From positions 1,691,236 through 1,755,235 of the forward strand of contig JAQFVV010000156.1 in assembly GCA_028023455.1 (NCBI GenBank): a stretch of DNA of 64,000 nucleotides. The letters run 5' to 3'. Below the pieces are notes generated by a model. It worked only from the letters and a program-made list of their open reading frames with translations, was not told the DNA's origin and ran no database searches. Numbering within the stretch: the stretch's first letter is position 1; each line of letters opens with the position of its first letter. The position numbers were made by a program, and so were the translations under genes. Shown one piece after another: positions 12,269 through 23,800 of this stretch. The stretch is from Epiperipatus broadwayi (lineage: Eukaryota > Onychophora > Udeonychophora > Euonychophora > Peripatidae).

Positions 12269-13349
12269 TTTAAAATAATTTTCAAATGTAATAAATAAAT
12301 AAATACGGACTATTTACATCATGTATCTTAATACTTAAGATTATATATCGCTAATTTAGATGTCCAACACAAATTACTTCTTGCGCCAAAATACAAAACT
12401 CTATACGCGGAGGGGAAGAAGTTGTTTAACTTGTTTACCTAAAAAAGGCAGCTAATAAATTGGAAATATTCAGCCATTGACATTAAAAATGGTCAGGTTT
12501 TAAAATAACTCAAGTGTCCAGTTTTTTATGCTTGATTGAACATTTTAGTTTTACCATTGGCAAGATTTTCTTTTGTTATCATATATTTTTCTAATTAACA
12601 CAGGTAACCTGCCAGGCCTGATTTGCGATTTCAATAGAAAATTTCCTGGGATTATAATTATTGTTTACAAGTTCTTACTAAGATTTTAAAATTTGCGATA
12701 AACATCATAAGCAAACGTATGTAATTAATTTGCAAACCTAATTAGTATGCAGAAAAAATAGACTTTTGACAACGATTAAAATATATAAAATAAAAAGTAA
12801 ACTGAAAATTATATTAAGTTTACTGGAATTATACCTATAATATATATTACATACACGTTCGAATATTTATATCAAATTATTATTTAAATAAAAAATTAGA
12901 AAATGTTTTATTTTGCAATATTATAATCGTTTCTTACGATTTCAAAATTATGTACATGATCTAATATATATATATATATACGCATATACATACATAAGTT
13001 CTAATTTATAATACTTTTAGTGTGTGTTTATTTATATATTTGCTAGCAGAAAGTTACTTATAGTTTACTATAAGCAGTACTATATATATATATAAACATT
13101 ACAATATGAAATTTGTAATATAATAAACTTTATGTTTAGTTTATTGTTCATGATAAATAATAGATTTGATTGTTTTATATTTTTAATATTAAGCAGAGCT
13201 TGTGTGCAGGCCTGCTTGTGTGTGTCATTTAATAAGATATAATATGACTTCATATGATTTTCAATAATCTACTCTCAATAATTTTTGTAAATAAACATTT
13301 GAGAATAATATTCTTCAAATGTGAGTATTTTTGTTAGTAGAGTTTTAAT
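12269..13349. other. hAT non-coding region upstream of transposase
   Basis: This is the 5' side of the transposase inside the hAT. It is AT-rich, with several (TA)n runs around 12965, 13083 and 13032. No separate gene or inserted element was identified. The transposase promoter would lie here, but no clear motif could be assigned. Confidence 0.5.
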
Positions 13350-13461
13350 TTCTCAGGGATGGCGCCTTCTTTTTCAGATGCTAATCTCTCAGTGATGGCG
13401 CCTCCTTCTGCCAGCGCCCGCATGCCTAGCATGCGTTGCATGCCCGCTTCCGCCGGCCCTG

Positions 13462-13469
13462 AACAGCGA
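13462..13469 (+). repeat. hAT target-site duplication, right
   Basis: AACAGCGA, identical to 8878-8885. Confidence 0.95.
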
Positions 13470-13567
13470 GTAAAGACATAACTTGCAACCTGAAAGTAAG
13501 ATGTACCTTCGGATATATTGCCACTTGACAAGGATTCTGTTACCCGGATTAGGTCTAAACTAATTTA
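13470..13567 (-). pseudogene. Gene-like remnant right of the hAT insertion (5' part)
   Basis: On the minus strand, open codons read SLDLIRVTESLSSGNISEGT, then SYFQVASYVFTRC, up to the insertion site. With the hAT and one duplication copy removed, the frame continues into LCLNVVICQLISD on the left side (8.8 kb). An internal CTTTCAG could also be a splice acceptor. The identity is unknown; see 8671-8877. Confidence 0.4.
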
Positions 13568-13569
13568 AT

Positions 13570-13995
13570 TTACTTGTAAAAAATGATTTATCAAATGTAA
13601 GATAAAAAGATTCATAATACTGTAGTTATATATATTTTCCTTAATAAAAAAAAAAAAAATAATAATAAAATTACTAACAACAACAATAACTTTAATTAAG
13701 AATGATAATAAAAAATATATTTACAATTAAAAAAATTATATGGCGATCATTAATTTATATAATTATTAGAATTTCCACTAACTTCCAGAAGTTAATGAGA
13801 AAAGGTAAAAAAAAAAAAAAGATAACAATCCTGGCTACAAACACTAGAGTAACCTTCATATTCAATAATAAGTTCAATATAAAAATAATACAATTATTTT
13901 TAAAAATTTGAGAGGTTTTTGTTATCATTAATAACACATGTAATGCAGCAATACAAAAATTTCAAGTAACATTAAATGATAATCAGAGGTAGACA
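13570..13995. other. AT-rich non-coding stretch
   Basis: Contains A-rich tracts near 13650 and 13808. The short overlapping frames on both strands look like low-complexity noise. Confidence 0.5.
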
Positions 13996-14456
13996 CTAAA
14001 TTTTACAGGATATTATAACTCAGGTCAAATTCTCTCACTGACTTTATTTAATATAGTCATCAGTGATTTTCCAGAAAGTGAATGCAGGAAATTCATTTAT
14101 GCTGATACTTTGATTTTTGTGATATAGAAAAGTTTCTTAATAAGGATATGAAAAAAAAATCTTTTTCAAAGACCAGGATTTTATTCCTAATCCAATGAAG
14201 TCATTAAATCCAAACAGTGAAACATCTCATAATTCAACTTTTTGTAATTATAGAGTGAAACAAAATCCTATCCCATACTGTTTAAGAGTATCCTTAGATC
14301 ATAGTCTAATTTATTTTCATCTCTTATCTAAAGTTAGATCAAAATTAATTTCTAAAATAACTCAATTGGGAAAGTGGATTGACTCTACTTGGGATTGTGG
14401 TACAAATACTTTACAAATATGTTTCCTCAGCACTAATATATTCTTCTGGTAAATAT
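13996..14456 (+). pseudogene. LINE reverse-transcriptase fragment (Jockey/CR1-like group)
   Basis: Plus-strand reading GYYNSGQILSLTLFNI corresponds to the RT 'G.PQGS.LSP.LFN' motif, followed by ISDFPESECRKFIYADTLIF. The catalytic YADD is therefore YADT. After a frame change near 14155 the reading LNPNSETSHNSTFCNYRVKQ, then RVSLDHSLIY...SKVRSKLISKITQL, matches the conserved thumb region ('YLGVTLDRSL'). Multiple frame changes and the lost Asp make it non-functional. The same element apparently resumes at about 15190 and 16560. Confidence 0.7.
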
Positions 14457-15185
14457 TATATTCCTATATAAAGAAAAAGTTACTATACAAACTTTTGTAT
14501 ACTCAAAAACAATTATAGTTGCTTCTTATTTATTTTAAATTGTCTGAAATAACAAGCATTTAAAATTCAAATAATGTATAAAAAGACATGAATAAATTTA
14601 TTAAATGAATTAAAATTCTGTCTACATACTTTAATCATAGCTATAGCTCCTATTAGTGTATTTGTAAGCAGTAAATCATTAATTAGATTTTCAATTATAT
14701 TTGCATATTAAATGAGTAGTGATGGATATCAATTTAGAATCCTTAGCCAACCTAGCCTCAAGCATCCACAATTAATCTCTAAATTTGTATCTTGTTCATA
14801 ACCTAAGAGTAAATACAACAATAAAAGAAGATTTCCATTTTCATATATGAAATATGTCACAGATTCTATACGGATTACAAAAACCAGATAGACTGAACAT
14901 AGATTTTTTGCCGAAAATACAAGCAAAGTATTGGAATTTGATGAGACATTTGACTCTTAATTTAATTAAAAGGTTTGTTGAAATCTGTGAAATTACTTAA
15001 TTATCCACTAACGTTTATATTATTATGTTTCTACATGATAGAATCAAAGGAAATTATGATTACACTGGTACTATATTCAGATCATTTGATACAAGTTGCT
15101 AAACAGTGATTTCATATTAGCTCCAATTATTTTTATTTTTTTCATTTTTATATCAGAAGTTTCTTGAATAGTTTAGACATGTCTT
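14457..15185. other. Unassigned interval inside the decayed LINE
   Basis: No recognised coding content or terminal repeats. It separates two collinear LINE pieces, so it is either a strongly decayed middle part or an unrelated insertion. A minus-strand frame at 14729-14926 shows no family motif. Confidence 0.4.
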
Positions 15186-15300
15186 TTACCAGTGGCTTCT
15201 TGTTCTTTCAGATATTTCCCTTCTGGATATCAGAAGACAAATTGTTTCACAGAAAATGTATAAAAAGTTATCAATCCCAATCTTTTTAAACTTTTCTCGA
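15186..15300 (+). pseudogene. LINE fragment, post-RT segment
   Basis: Plus-strand reading LLVLSDISLLDIRRQIVSQK, then MYKKLSIPIF, matches the conserved 'WLPVLSNI.PPDIRR' block found downstream of RT in many LINEs of the kind at 13996-14456. PLE-E starts immediately after it. Confidence 0.6.
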
Positions 15301-15531
15301 AAAAATGTAATTCAATATAAATAATACATACAACACATCTACTTAAAAAAGCTTGTTTAACACTTTAAAATAAAAATGTTAAATACATCAGAATAGTATG
15401 CTGAGCATGCTTTCAACTAACTGGTAGTCATACTTATAGCTATAGTTATCAAAAGGATTGCAAGATTTATAGAAGAATCACAAAAGTGGTGCTTGACATA
15501 AAATTTGATTATAAGATGTAAATGAATTTAT

Positions 15532-15849
15532 TTAAATGAACCACTTTTTTGATAGGGGAAACACAACATTCTTTCTTATTGATTGCATGTACATTATCGG
15601 TAATGTGTCAGGCCTCTTTAACTTTGCATTTAGCTTTGTTTCTTTCAGAGCAGACAATACTGGCAGATATGGGTTCAAAGCAGTGATCATGTTTAGACTT
15701 GTGTTCAGGGAAAATAGGTTTAATATTTGTATTAGTCTTAGCTTGACTGTATCGATGTTTGTGCTGCACAATTCTTGTAGAGAGATTGGCACAAGATTCT
15801 CCAAATAAATTGCATTGCAGTTTGGGTTGTTGCATATAATTTTATACAC
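15532..15849 (-). pseudogene. PLE-E GIY-YIG endonuclease, frameshifted
   Basis: The minus-strand frame starting YKIICNNPNCNAIYLE supplies the 'GIY ... YIG' half with a Cys pair between the motifs. The reading then shifts to GESCANLSTRIVQHKHRYSQ, where NLSTRIVQH carries the catalytic Arg helix. It ends SERNKAKCKVKEA, with the expected catalytic Glu. In PLEs this C-terminal domain nicks the target for primed reverse transcription. Two overlapping frames and stop codons make it inactive. Confidence 0.75.
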
Positions 15850-16263
15850 AACTTGGGAAACCTGCTCTGGGGTCAGCTATCTATTGTATTGTTAATCAGG
15901 CAATTCAGGATGGGAAGAATGCAAAGACTATGTATGTTCCAGAGCAAATTTTGTTTATATTGTATGTATGGAAATGATACCCAAGGTTTTTCATCAGCAT
16001 GAGTAGGTCTATCCCTAATTTTAGCATAGAATATTTTAATGATGTAAATAAGAACTGAATCTCTGTATCTGATATTATGTAAATCATCAATGTATGTTTT
16101 GATATTAGTTTTTCAATCGGATTCAAATTTACAAAGATTATAATTTCTATATAAAAACACTTTGAGATCTGCAAACTTATGGGCATTAGATGTTAATAAT
16201 TTGGCATGTATAAACCCATCACATTTGGATGGGTTTAACTAATATTTTGTAATTTAATTGGGT
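15850..16263 (-). pseudogene. PLE-E RT-to-endonuclease connector remnant
   Basis: Minus-strand readings in changing frames resemble the segment between RT and GIY-YIG in PLEs (a 'HK.A.L..FL.RN..L' region followed by NLGYHFHTYNINKICSGTYI). A 10-bp perfect hairpin (16211-16220 with 16228-16237) is present near the join with the right tail arm. Confidence 0.5.
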
Positions 16264-16429
16264 TTGTGATTCTTCTATAAATCTAGCAATGACTACCAAT
16301 TATTCGAAAGCATGCTTAGCATACTATGTTGATATATTTAGTATTTTTATTTTAAGGTATTAAACAAACTTTTCTTATTATACATATTATATGTATTATT
16401 TATATTGAAAAAGTTATTAAGCAAATCGT

Positions 16430-16835
16430 ACTTGCCAATAATTTAAAATATAGTTTCATCACCTAAAACTCATTTCAAATCAACATCCCAATTTTAATAC
16501 TCATCCAGGAAACTACAATTGAATAATTCTTATTAAGTTCCAAGCAAATAGTATTTTTCCAGTTCCAACAATATAATTATCTGGATTTGATCTTCATAGA
16601 CACAACTGGTATCTCATTAACAAATTCAGGACAGCTTATGGTCATTGCACTTATCTGTTTCATAAATACATTTTAGCAGCCACCTGTCTGTGCAAATAAG
16701 AATAAACACAAATTATGAATCAAACAATTAATATCTATCAAATATATGGTAACATTGGCAAAACTGAAGGTCTTAATAAAACTATTGATGAATTTATCTT
16801 CCAGGTTCAAATTTCTACAATTTCCTTTGTGATAT
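16430..16835 (+). pseudogene. LINE 3'-terminal fragment
   Basis: Plus-strand reading HNWYLINKFRTAYGHCTYLF, then HKYILAATCLCK ... QTINIYQIYGNIGKTEGL, matches the typical C-terminus of this LINE group ('LNRFRTG.G.C..... W.L...LC.CG..QTM.HIV..CPL'). The zinc-binding residues are partly lost. It is collinear with the pieces at 13996 and 15186, so one LINE was split by PLE-E. Confidence 0.65.
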
Positions 16836-18330
16836 TTTGTTAATAGTTAGACTGTTTTAAAAAATCTATATGATAAATAAATAAACATGCAAAAACAGAA
16901 ATAAATGCATAAATAATCTACTTTAATCCAACACAAACATATTCTTTTTATTTTAAATATGCTTGAATAATAATTAACAATGGTCAAAGGTTTTCAATGT
17001 TAAGTTAGCATTGCAAAGAAAAAAAATATCTGGATGCAGTTAATAAAAATGCATCTTGATTTATTATATTCACCATTATCACTTTTGAATTACTTATATT
17101 AAAAATAAATCTTGATAAATAATTTAAAAATCTAAGTCATAATTTCCTGAGAATGTGTTACTGAAAAAAATTTGAAGTTTATATATATATTACACCCATA
17201 CAATATACATGCATATCTTGTTTATTGAAACTGTCAAGCTTTAAAAAAGTAATTAAAATTCCTACTCAAAATAATTCTGCAAAAATCTTTAAAAAAAATT
17301 TATAGAAAAAATGCAAGTTTTAAGAATAATGTCAATTTTACAATAACTTCATAAAAAAATGTCAATCTTTCAACAATAAATAAATAAATGAAAAAAATCA
17401 CAATTATAATTATCTGTCAAAAATTTCTAATATATATATTCCATCTAATATTACAACTGTTTTTACTATTACTATTTCTATACTATTTCTATTAATAATA
17501 TTACAAAGCCATATTAATACTGTATATTTAAAAAAAACATTGAAAATATTGAACACAATTTCAATACATTTTACTGCTAAACACTCTTGTCAAAGGCAAC
17601 TATTATATTCAAAACAAAAATCAATGGAAATACCAAGAAATATATGCATTCTCTACATTTTTATTTCTTTACAAATCTTTAACAATACTATATATTTCCA
17701 GTCCATTTTAATAAAATATCATTGTAAATAGCTATGATAAATCTATTACTGAAATATTAATTAAAAGCAATACTAATATGTGTATAGAGAAAAACACTGA
17801 GAGTATTAAATATATTCATTATACATTTTAGAAGCTGAATATAACAGTTATCTTTGACAAATATGCTCAGCATTAAAAATATATTTAAGATGTATTTTAT
17901 ACTTTCAATGTTTTCTATTAAAATAAAATATTAAATATTATTTTTAATGTATTGCATTTCAATGACAGTTATGATAGTTAATAAAATTATAAGGTAAATT
18001 GTTTATTATAAAAATATGCACTCTGAGACTGAAAATGCCTATTATACATTCTCCAAGCAACTTTTTCCATTTTAAGATTCTGTTTCTGCTTAAATCCATA
18101 ATTTCTCTTTTAACTCTTTTTCAAATCTTTTGAAAATCCTCTTCCTTCAATATATGTAATTTTTCTATTTTAAATACTACCATAAAACATATTCATCCAT
18201 GAACTTTATCTAGTACTGACATTTTTTTTAATGATTTTTAATACATCCATATTTCAAAGTAGATCAATGTCTAAATTTTAAAAATCTCAATCAAATTTGC
18301 ATTGAGGCTTCTATTCATATTTAAAAAAAA
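16836..18330. other. Non-coding stretch, nothing recognised
   Basis: AT-rich with many short A runs. A 63-codon frame at 17540-17731 has no motif or splice context. Confidence 0.5.
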
Positions 18331-18331
18331 C

Positions 18332-18452
18332 GTCAAGCGTTATTAGCCATGAGGTTAGCGCAGCTGCCTTGCAATCAAGCAGTTGGTTGTAGACGGTTGT
18401 TGCGGATTCGCCTCCCGGCCGATGCTTTGACAAATGGTAAAAAAAAAAAAAA
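18332..18452 (+). repeat. tRNA-derived SINE, copy 1
   Basis: About 107 bp plus an A tail. It shares TTAGCC.TGAGGT, GCAGTTGGTTG.AGACGGTTG and a B-box-like GGATTCGCCTCC (18404-18415), then CCGGCCGATGCT, with the copy at 32809-32917. It would be transcribed by RNA polymerase III and mobilised by a LINE. A target duplication is not clear for this copy. Confidence 0.8.
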
Positions 18453-18684
18453 GTTTGTTTTATTTACTGTTTAATTATTATGCAGTAAGTAGACTGCTCT
18501 TAAGGCTGGACAAGTAAAAAAATAATCTTCACCCCCTCTGTTTCAAGGACTTCTGTTTCAATAAGTCATTGGGCAATATCAATAAATTACAAAATAAGAG
18601 TCAATTCAAAAAAGCTGAAAAACATTAATCAGTAAATTTTATAGAAGTATTAAAATAATAATAACTAAATGGTTTATTGCTTAG

Positions 18685-18738
18685 GGTCTGCAATCAATGG
18701 ATTATGATCTCCAGAGTCTGCCATTCTAAAATTGCAGC
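18685..18738 (-). repeat. tRNA-like module, minus strand
   Basis: Its complement contains AGAATGGCAGACTCTGGAG and TTGCAGACC, matching the module at 58553-58608. It is the first of two such blocks here and appears to be a decayed SINE. Confidence 0.45.
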
Positions 18739-18811
18739 AAACTGAGGAGGGCTAATTGGTGAAATGATTTATTGCTTGGAGATTACTAAGAAGTTCAAGC
18801 ACTGGAAGTGA

Positions 18812-18870
18812 TAATTTGGGCTATGATCTGTGGGCCTGGAGTGCCAGTGTCTGTTATTCTACCACTACAC
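18812..18870 (-). repeat. tRNA-like module, minus strand, second unit
   Basis: Its complement contains TAGTGGTAGAATAACAGACA followed by CACTGG-type sequence. This resembles an A box (TRGYNNARNGG) and the adjacent module. Confidence 0.45.
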
Positions 18871-18899
18871 TAAAACCATGCATGCTGGGAAAATATTTA

Positions 18900-19785
18900 A
18901 CAAGGCAACAAAAGCATTTTATTAAAATTTCAGAAACATTACTATTAAATTTGACAAACTAATAAAAAAACATTCCTATATCAAAGAACATAAAAAACTC
19001 TTTGGCACTCAACAAAAAAGTAAAGATGTGAGACTATGTATATTCTAACAATATCTTAAGTATATATATATAAAACATGATTATGTTCATTTTTACCTTA
19101 AGATATAATTATACAATGTATAATTATACTAAATTATAGTTGTTAGTGAAATATTTGTATCAAGCATGAACAATTATGAAATAATTGCAAAATTCGTTCT
19201 TATTAAAAAAAAAAAAACTACTGATGAGATCATGTATCTGAATAACTTAAATATATTAATACTAAAATAGTATTGAATAAAAAAATATCAATTCAAAGGA
19301 ATTTCGAAAGGACTAGTTTGCTGTTGAGCAAATATTAAAACAATACAACAAAAAAAGTATTTTATTCAAATTTCATAAATATAATTGCTTGAATTAGTAA
19401 TTAATTTAGCATAAGTTAACCAAATAAAATAGTTTGGTGAGATTGTCCTTGTTGCAACAGTAAACAATATATACATTATGAATAGTTCCACTTTTATTAC
19501 CAAAATATGAAATTATGTTTAGAATGAAATAACACAAACATAAATTTTATTTGATTTTTTTGTTTTTTAATTTCTCCTCTGCATTATTTTATATCTTATT
19601 TTATTATAATAATGCAAAGTGATAATACATTTACTATAAAATATATTTATTTGTTTGACATGCTGTGAAAAGTGTAACAATTAAATAATTATTGCACATA
19701 TGTATAATAACGTTTTTTTTTTTTTTCCTTAAACAATTATTTATTACTTTTTGAATAAATATTTAACTTTATTATAATTTCAATT
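18900..19785. other. Non-coding stretch, nothing recognised
   Basis: AT-rich flank of the LINE insertion. No coding frame, terminal repeat or clear motif was found. Confidence 0.5.
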
Positions 19786-19800
19786 AAAAACTTTGAATAT
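19786..19800 (+). repeat. LINE target-site duplication, 5' copy
   Basis: AAAAACTTTGAATAT, repeated at 24183-24197 just after the poly(A). Some of the A residues on the right could belong to the tail, so the certain duplication is CTTTGAATAT plus several As. Confidence 0.85.
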
Positions 19801-19882
19801 TCAATGTCATAATATTCTACAGAAAAGCATTTTACTAAATTCTCTTAAAATCATTAACAACAAAATAGTGGTTAATGTAAAC

Positions 19883-20803
19883 ATGAACAGGCCAGTAATC
19901 TTATCAGGCCATATAAGAAACTGTTATTTGAATTTCGGGCAACATGATCTCCAAAAATTATTAAAACCTTATGGTTCAATTTCAGAGTTCAAATATATAT
20001 TGGAAAAAAGGGCAAATACTGAAGTCATTACAAACTCTGCTCTATTTAAATTATCACTGATTAAAGGTGTCTATCCTACTTCAATTCCTACAATTCATTG
20101 TGCAGAGTCAGCTCCTCTTATAATTTCATTTCAGGGTATTCCCCCACAGTGTTTCCTATGCCATCTAAGAACACATCTCATAAAAGACTGCCCTGCTAGA
20201 ATTTGCATTAAATGCAAGGGAAGAAACAGCAAATTCCATAACTGTGATAGGTCTTCAAATCAAAATATACTTGCTACATTACAATCACCTTCAGAATTGC
20301 TCATACAGCCTCAAGCTCATGAAGTTCTGATGCCTATACTTCCTGTAAAGAACCATATTGTAGAAGAACAAACTGACATGCAAATGATTATAGATAACAA
20401 ATCACACTTAATGGACTCCGATTCGGATGGAATTATGACAACAAATTATTCTTATACTCGTCAAAAATCCAAAAGAAAGGCAGGAAGAGGTGATAGGAAT
20501 TTTATTGAAAAATCACATTCAATGACTTCTGAGGATTTGTCAGACTCAAATAAAAGTTCTTCTGGAAATGAATTGTGCAAAACAAATGTCAAGAGCAAAA
20601 AACTTAAAGCTGACAATCTGAAATTAATATTAATTAAATCTCAGATGTCTGACATCACTTCTAAAGGGAATTCAAACATGAACAAGATTTCTGCAAAAAA
20701 AGTCACTCTTCAAAAACTTATGGATATTGAACATAATATTAATATTGCAGATAACCTTGATAAAAAACATGAGAAGATTGAAGAATCGACACTCATACTC
20801 TAA
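19883..20803 (+). CDS. LINE ORF1, CCHC zinc-knuckle nucleic-acid-binding protein
   Basis: An intact 306-codon frame from the ATG at 19883. An in-frame TTG at 19793 lies inside the target duplication and is not a credible start. An RRM-like or gag-like N-terminal part precedes two zinc knuckles at about residues 90-121: C-x2-C-x4-H-x4-C (CFLCHLRTHLIKDC) and a second with CIKC ... FHNC. The C-terminal half is hydrophilic, Ser/Lys-rich and probably disordered (DSDSD, KSKRK). The protein would coat LINE RNA in the RNP. It ends about 70 bp before ORF2. This is the only intact retroelement ORF of this element. Confidence 0.85.
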   Translation: MNRPVILSGHIRNCYLNFGQHDLQKLLKPYGSISEFKYILEKRANTEVITNSALFKLSLIKGVYPTSIPTIHCAESAPLIISFQGIPPQCFLCHLRTHLIKDCPARICIKCKGRNSKFHNCDRSSNQNILATLQSPSELLIQPQAHEVLMPILPVKNHIVEEQTDMQMIIDNKSHLMDSDSDGIMTTNYSYTRQKSKRKAGRGDRNFIEKSHSMTSEDLSDSNKSSSGNELCKTNVKSKKLKADNLKLILIKSQMSDITSKGNSNMNKISAKKVTLQKLMDIEHNINIADNLDKKHEKIEESTLIL

Positions 20804-20875
20804 ATGATTTTTTTTTTATATATACAAAATATCTAGACTCAAGCTAATTCTTTAAATTTTTTTTATATATATTGA

Positions 20876-23800
20876 ATGAAATTAAAAATATCTGGCTTAA
20901 ATGTCCATGGGCTTAACTTTGATAAAAGAGTTGATGCTCTTGCTCACTGGACAAAGAAGTTTTTGCCTCATTTAGTTTGTTTGGGAGGAACAAAATTACA
21001 TAATAATTCAAATCAAAAGATAATTGATAAATTGCACAGATTAGGCTACTTTCATTATTCTACATCTAATAGCCCATCAGCTGGGGTTGCTCTTCCTATT
21101 CCTTTCCAATCTCTGATACAAAATTTCAGAATTAGCTTTTTAAACTCTAATTTAATATTTATAACCATTTGTATAAACTCTTTCAAATTCAATGTAGTTT
21201 TTCTCTATTTAAACAAAGATATAGGGCTCATTCATAATCAAATACATCTCATTAATTTAGGACTTATCTCAAATCCTTTTCCTACAATTCTTCTTGGAGA
21301 CTTCAACTCAACTTATGACTGTTTCAATTCAAAATTTTTACACCTTCTAAATTCTCATTTCATGTGTGCACAGGGTTTTTTCCCCACATGATGCATGTTC
21401 ATTTTGTACAAAGAAATTTTCTTCTCTTATAGACCCATTATATTATTCTCCGGAACTGCACTTCTTCATCAATCCACCTTTACAACCATTACCTTTCTCT
21501 GATCATCATGCTATTATGCTTGATCTTACATTAGACTTACCCCATCAAACCTATGTACACCTTAAATCTACAATAAGAATTTTGCTAAAATCTGCTACAC
21601 CAGAGGCGATTATCTCTGAAGCTTATATTTTTTTCAAAAAAATAGACATCTTAGCTCTTCCACCAGCTGAATCTTGGTTTGCTTTTATAAATATTCTTAG
21701 TTCTTTGATTTCTCATTACACCAGAAAGAATAAAGGGCCGATTGGGTTACTTAAGAAAGCAGATAGCTTAATTACAACATTGAAAGATATACCCCCAACA
21801 CCAGCATCTGTACAGGTTATTATTGACCTGAAGCAACAATATGTAGAGACGCACCAAATCCTAATAGACTATCTGGCTACTAAAAAGGTTAGGCTTTACC
21901 TCTCTAAACCTCATAACTTCTCAAGGGGATATATAAGGTGGGCTATGGGTTTTCAAAGTAAGTCTAAAATTCCATCAGCAATCACAGTGAATAATATAAT
22001 TTTCTCGGGTAATGGCATGATTTTACAAATTTTAAATCATTATAAATGCAAGCTAGTAGATGTTTCACAGAATTTGGTGCTTGATACATCTATATATTCT
22101 TGTGGGACAATTCATGGTATATGTAATGATAATATTAGAGCTAAACTCTCATCCATGCCTGATAGAATACACCCTGGAATCCATGGAATACCAAAATTCA
22201 TGTTCAAACATCTTGAAGCCTTCACAGTACCAATAGTGAGTAGAATGATTGATCTACTTGCCTCAGGTCCCCTTACAATTGATCAACTCTATCCCATTGC
22301 GATGGTCCCATTTCTTAAGAGTGCTATTATCCCATCGCCTCTAGAGAACCTTAGACCAATCTCGATGACTCCGTTGATTATTAAACTGATTGAAGCAATT
22401 ATCAAAGATAAAATTCAAAATCTCATTCTGCCATTTATCTCGAAAAATTTGCAAAGAAAGGTAGTTCCACAGCTGAGGCACTCTGCCTATTCAGGTTAAT
22501 TACGGATTATACAAGAAAAAATAAAAAGTCAAAGCCAATAGTTGTCCAACTTGATATTTCAGCTGCTTTTGACTCAGTCAGAATTCCTCAACTAATACAT
22601 TTTCTAAGTGGTCTGAACATTCCCACAGGTATAAGGAACATCATTACTAATCTTCTATTAAACAGACATATTGCAATTTCATTAAATGGAAAAATTTCAA
22701 ACTCATTCACACCTACCAAGTCGATTCCTCAGGGCTCTCCTCTTAGTCCCCTACTCTTCATTCTATATATAAATCCATTCCTTAAATTTTTAGAGATGAA
22801 TCTTCCTGGATTGTACATTCCTGTTATTAATAAATCCATTCAGCACATATACTACATGGATGATGTGGCAGTGTTCTTACCATCTAGAAAGTTCATACCG
22901 AAACTAATTCAAATTATGGACAATTTCACCATAGAGTCAGGTCTTGCATTTAACTTTAGAAAATCTGCTGTATGGAGACTTTCGTCTGGAAAATCCATTC
23001 CATCCCTTTTCACAGCTATGCCACAAAAATTTGTGGGCTTACCAATGAGTCTCTCTCATGCAGCAATGAGGAAATTAATACAAGACACTATCATGAATTC
23101 TGCAAGAAAAATACTTGATTCACTTTCAAAAGTTTACACATCATTATTTGCAAAAGCAGCTCTTCTCAACATGTTACTGTTCCCCAGAATTGCTTACTAC
23201 ATGCTGTTCATTAAATTCTCATCAAAATTTATCCAGAATATAAACTCTCTTTGCTCTAGATTAATGTGAAAGGGTAAAACTGTTGCTATTAGTTTAAGAA
23301 GAGTGCAGAGACCAACAAGACTTAATGGCTCATCACTGCATTCACTTCAGGTTCTTTGTCTACAGAAATCAAATAACCTCATTACAAGACTTAATGGGAT
23401 TTTTCCTGATGACTCATCTTTTCTATCTATTCATCATACAGATACTCCACCTCCAATTAATAATGGTTGGCTGACACAAGTCTTAATTGACATTGCAAAA
23501 ATTTTCACACCTTTAACTCAAATAAAACCAACGAAACTTCATTATTGGGATGCCTATCTTCTTTTTTTTTTCAACAATTATCCCAGATCATAACATTCTC
23601 ACCTGTACAAACTTTGTTATTATAAAGAAATATAAAAGATGTAATCTAGAGCCAAAATATTTGGACTTTCTTCTAAAGCTAAATCTCAATGCCCTTCCAA
23701 CAAGCCACTTTCTTGTGATGTATAGAGGTTTTTCATCTTTGGACCCTGTTTGCTCACTCTGCCATAGGGAGAATAATACCATATTTCACATTTTCAACAA

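Larger units (their letters stand above)
8886..13461 (-). mobile_element. Complete hAT DNA transposon (4.6 kb)
   Basis: Both ends carry CAGGGCCGGCG as terminal inverted repeats (8886-8896; complement at 13451-13461), bounded by the perfect 8-bp duplication AACAGCGA that is the hAT hallmark. The transposase is on the minus strand (9765-12268). Both subterminal regions are rich in GGCGCC-type sequence. The right end also has a near-duplicate block, TCTCAGGGATGGCGCC (about 13350) and TCTCAGTGATGGCGCC (about 13386). The left side contains a nested palindromic element (8961-9615). The identical target duplication and few coding lesions indicate a fairly recent insertion. Confidence 0.95.
15311..16409 (-). 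mobile_element. PLE-E: Penelope-like element with an inverted tail copy
   Basis: The outer boundaries are TTCAATATAAATAATACAT (15311) and its complement ending at 16409. The minus-strand body carries the connector and GIY-YIG domain with its 3' tail at 15311-15484. A second, inverted copy of only the tail lies at 16264-16409. The arms share recognisable blocks (GATTCTTCTATAAATC, GAAAGCATGC) but are diverged and have indels. The element interrupts the LINE whose pieces flank it. It is the oldest-looking of the five inverted PLE pairs. Confidence 0.75.

Noticed and set aside
13334-13531. 65-codon minus-strand frame crossing the hAT right end
   Set aside because: It joins host sequence to the hAT terminal repeat by chance; only the host part (13470 onward) looks coding.
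15536-15808. Plus-strand 90-codon frame opposite the PLE-E endonuclease
   Set aside because: It is the antisense shadow of the recognised GIY-YIG domain on the minus strand.
19219-19245. CTGATGAG-like hammerhead box
   Set aside because: No following stem and GAAA at the required distance; isolated match.
19793-19882. ORF1 of the LINE starting at the TTG at 19793
   Set aside because: The TTG lies in the target-site duplication, so it is host flank. The first in-element Met at 19883 is the reasonable start.
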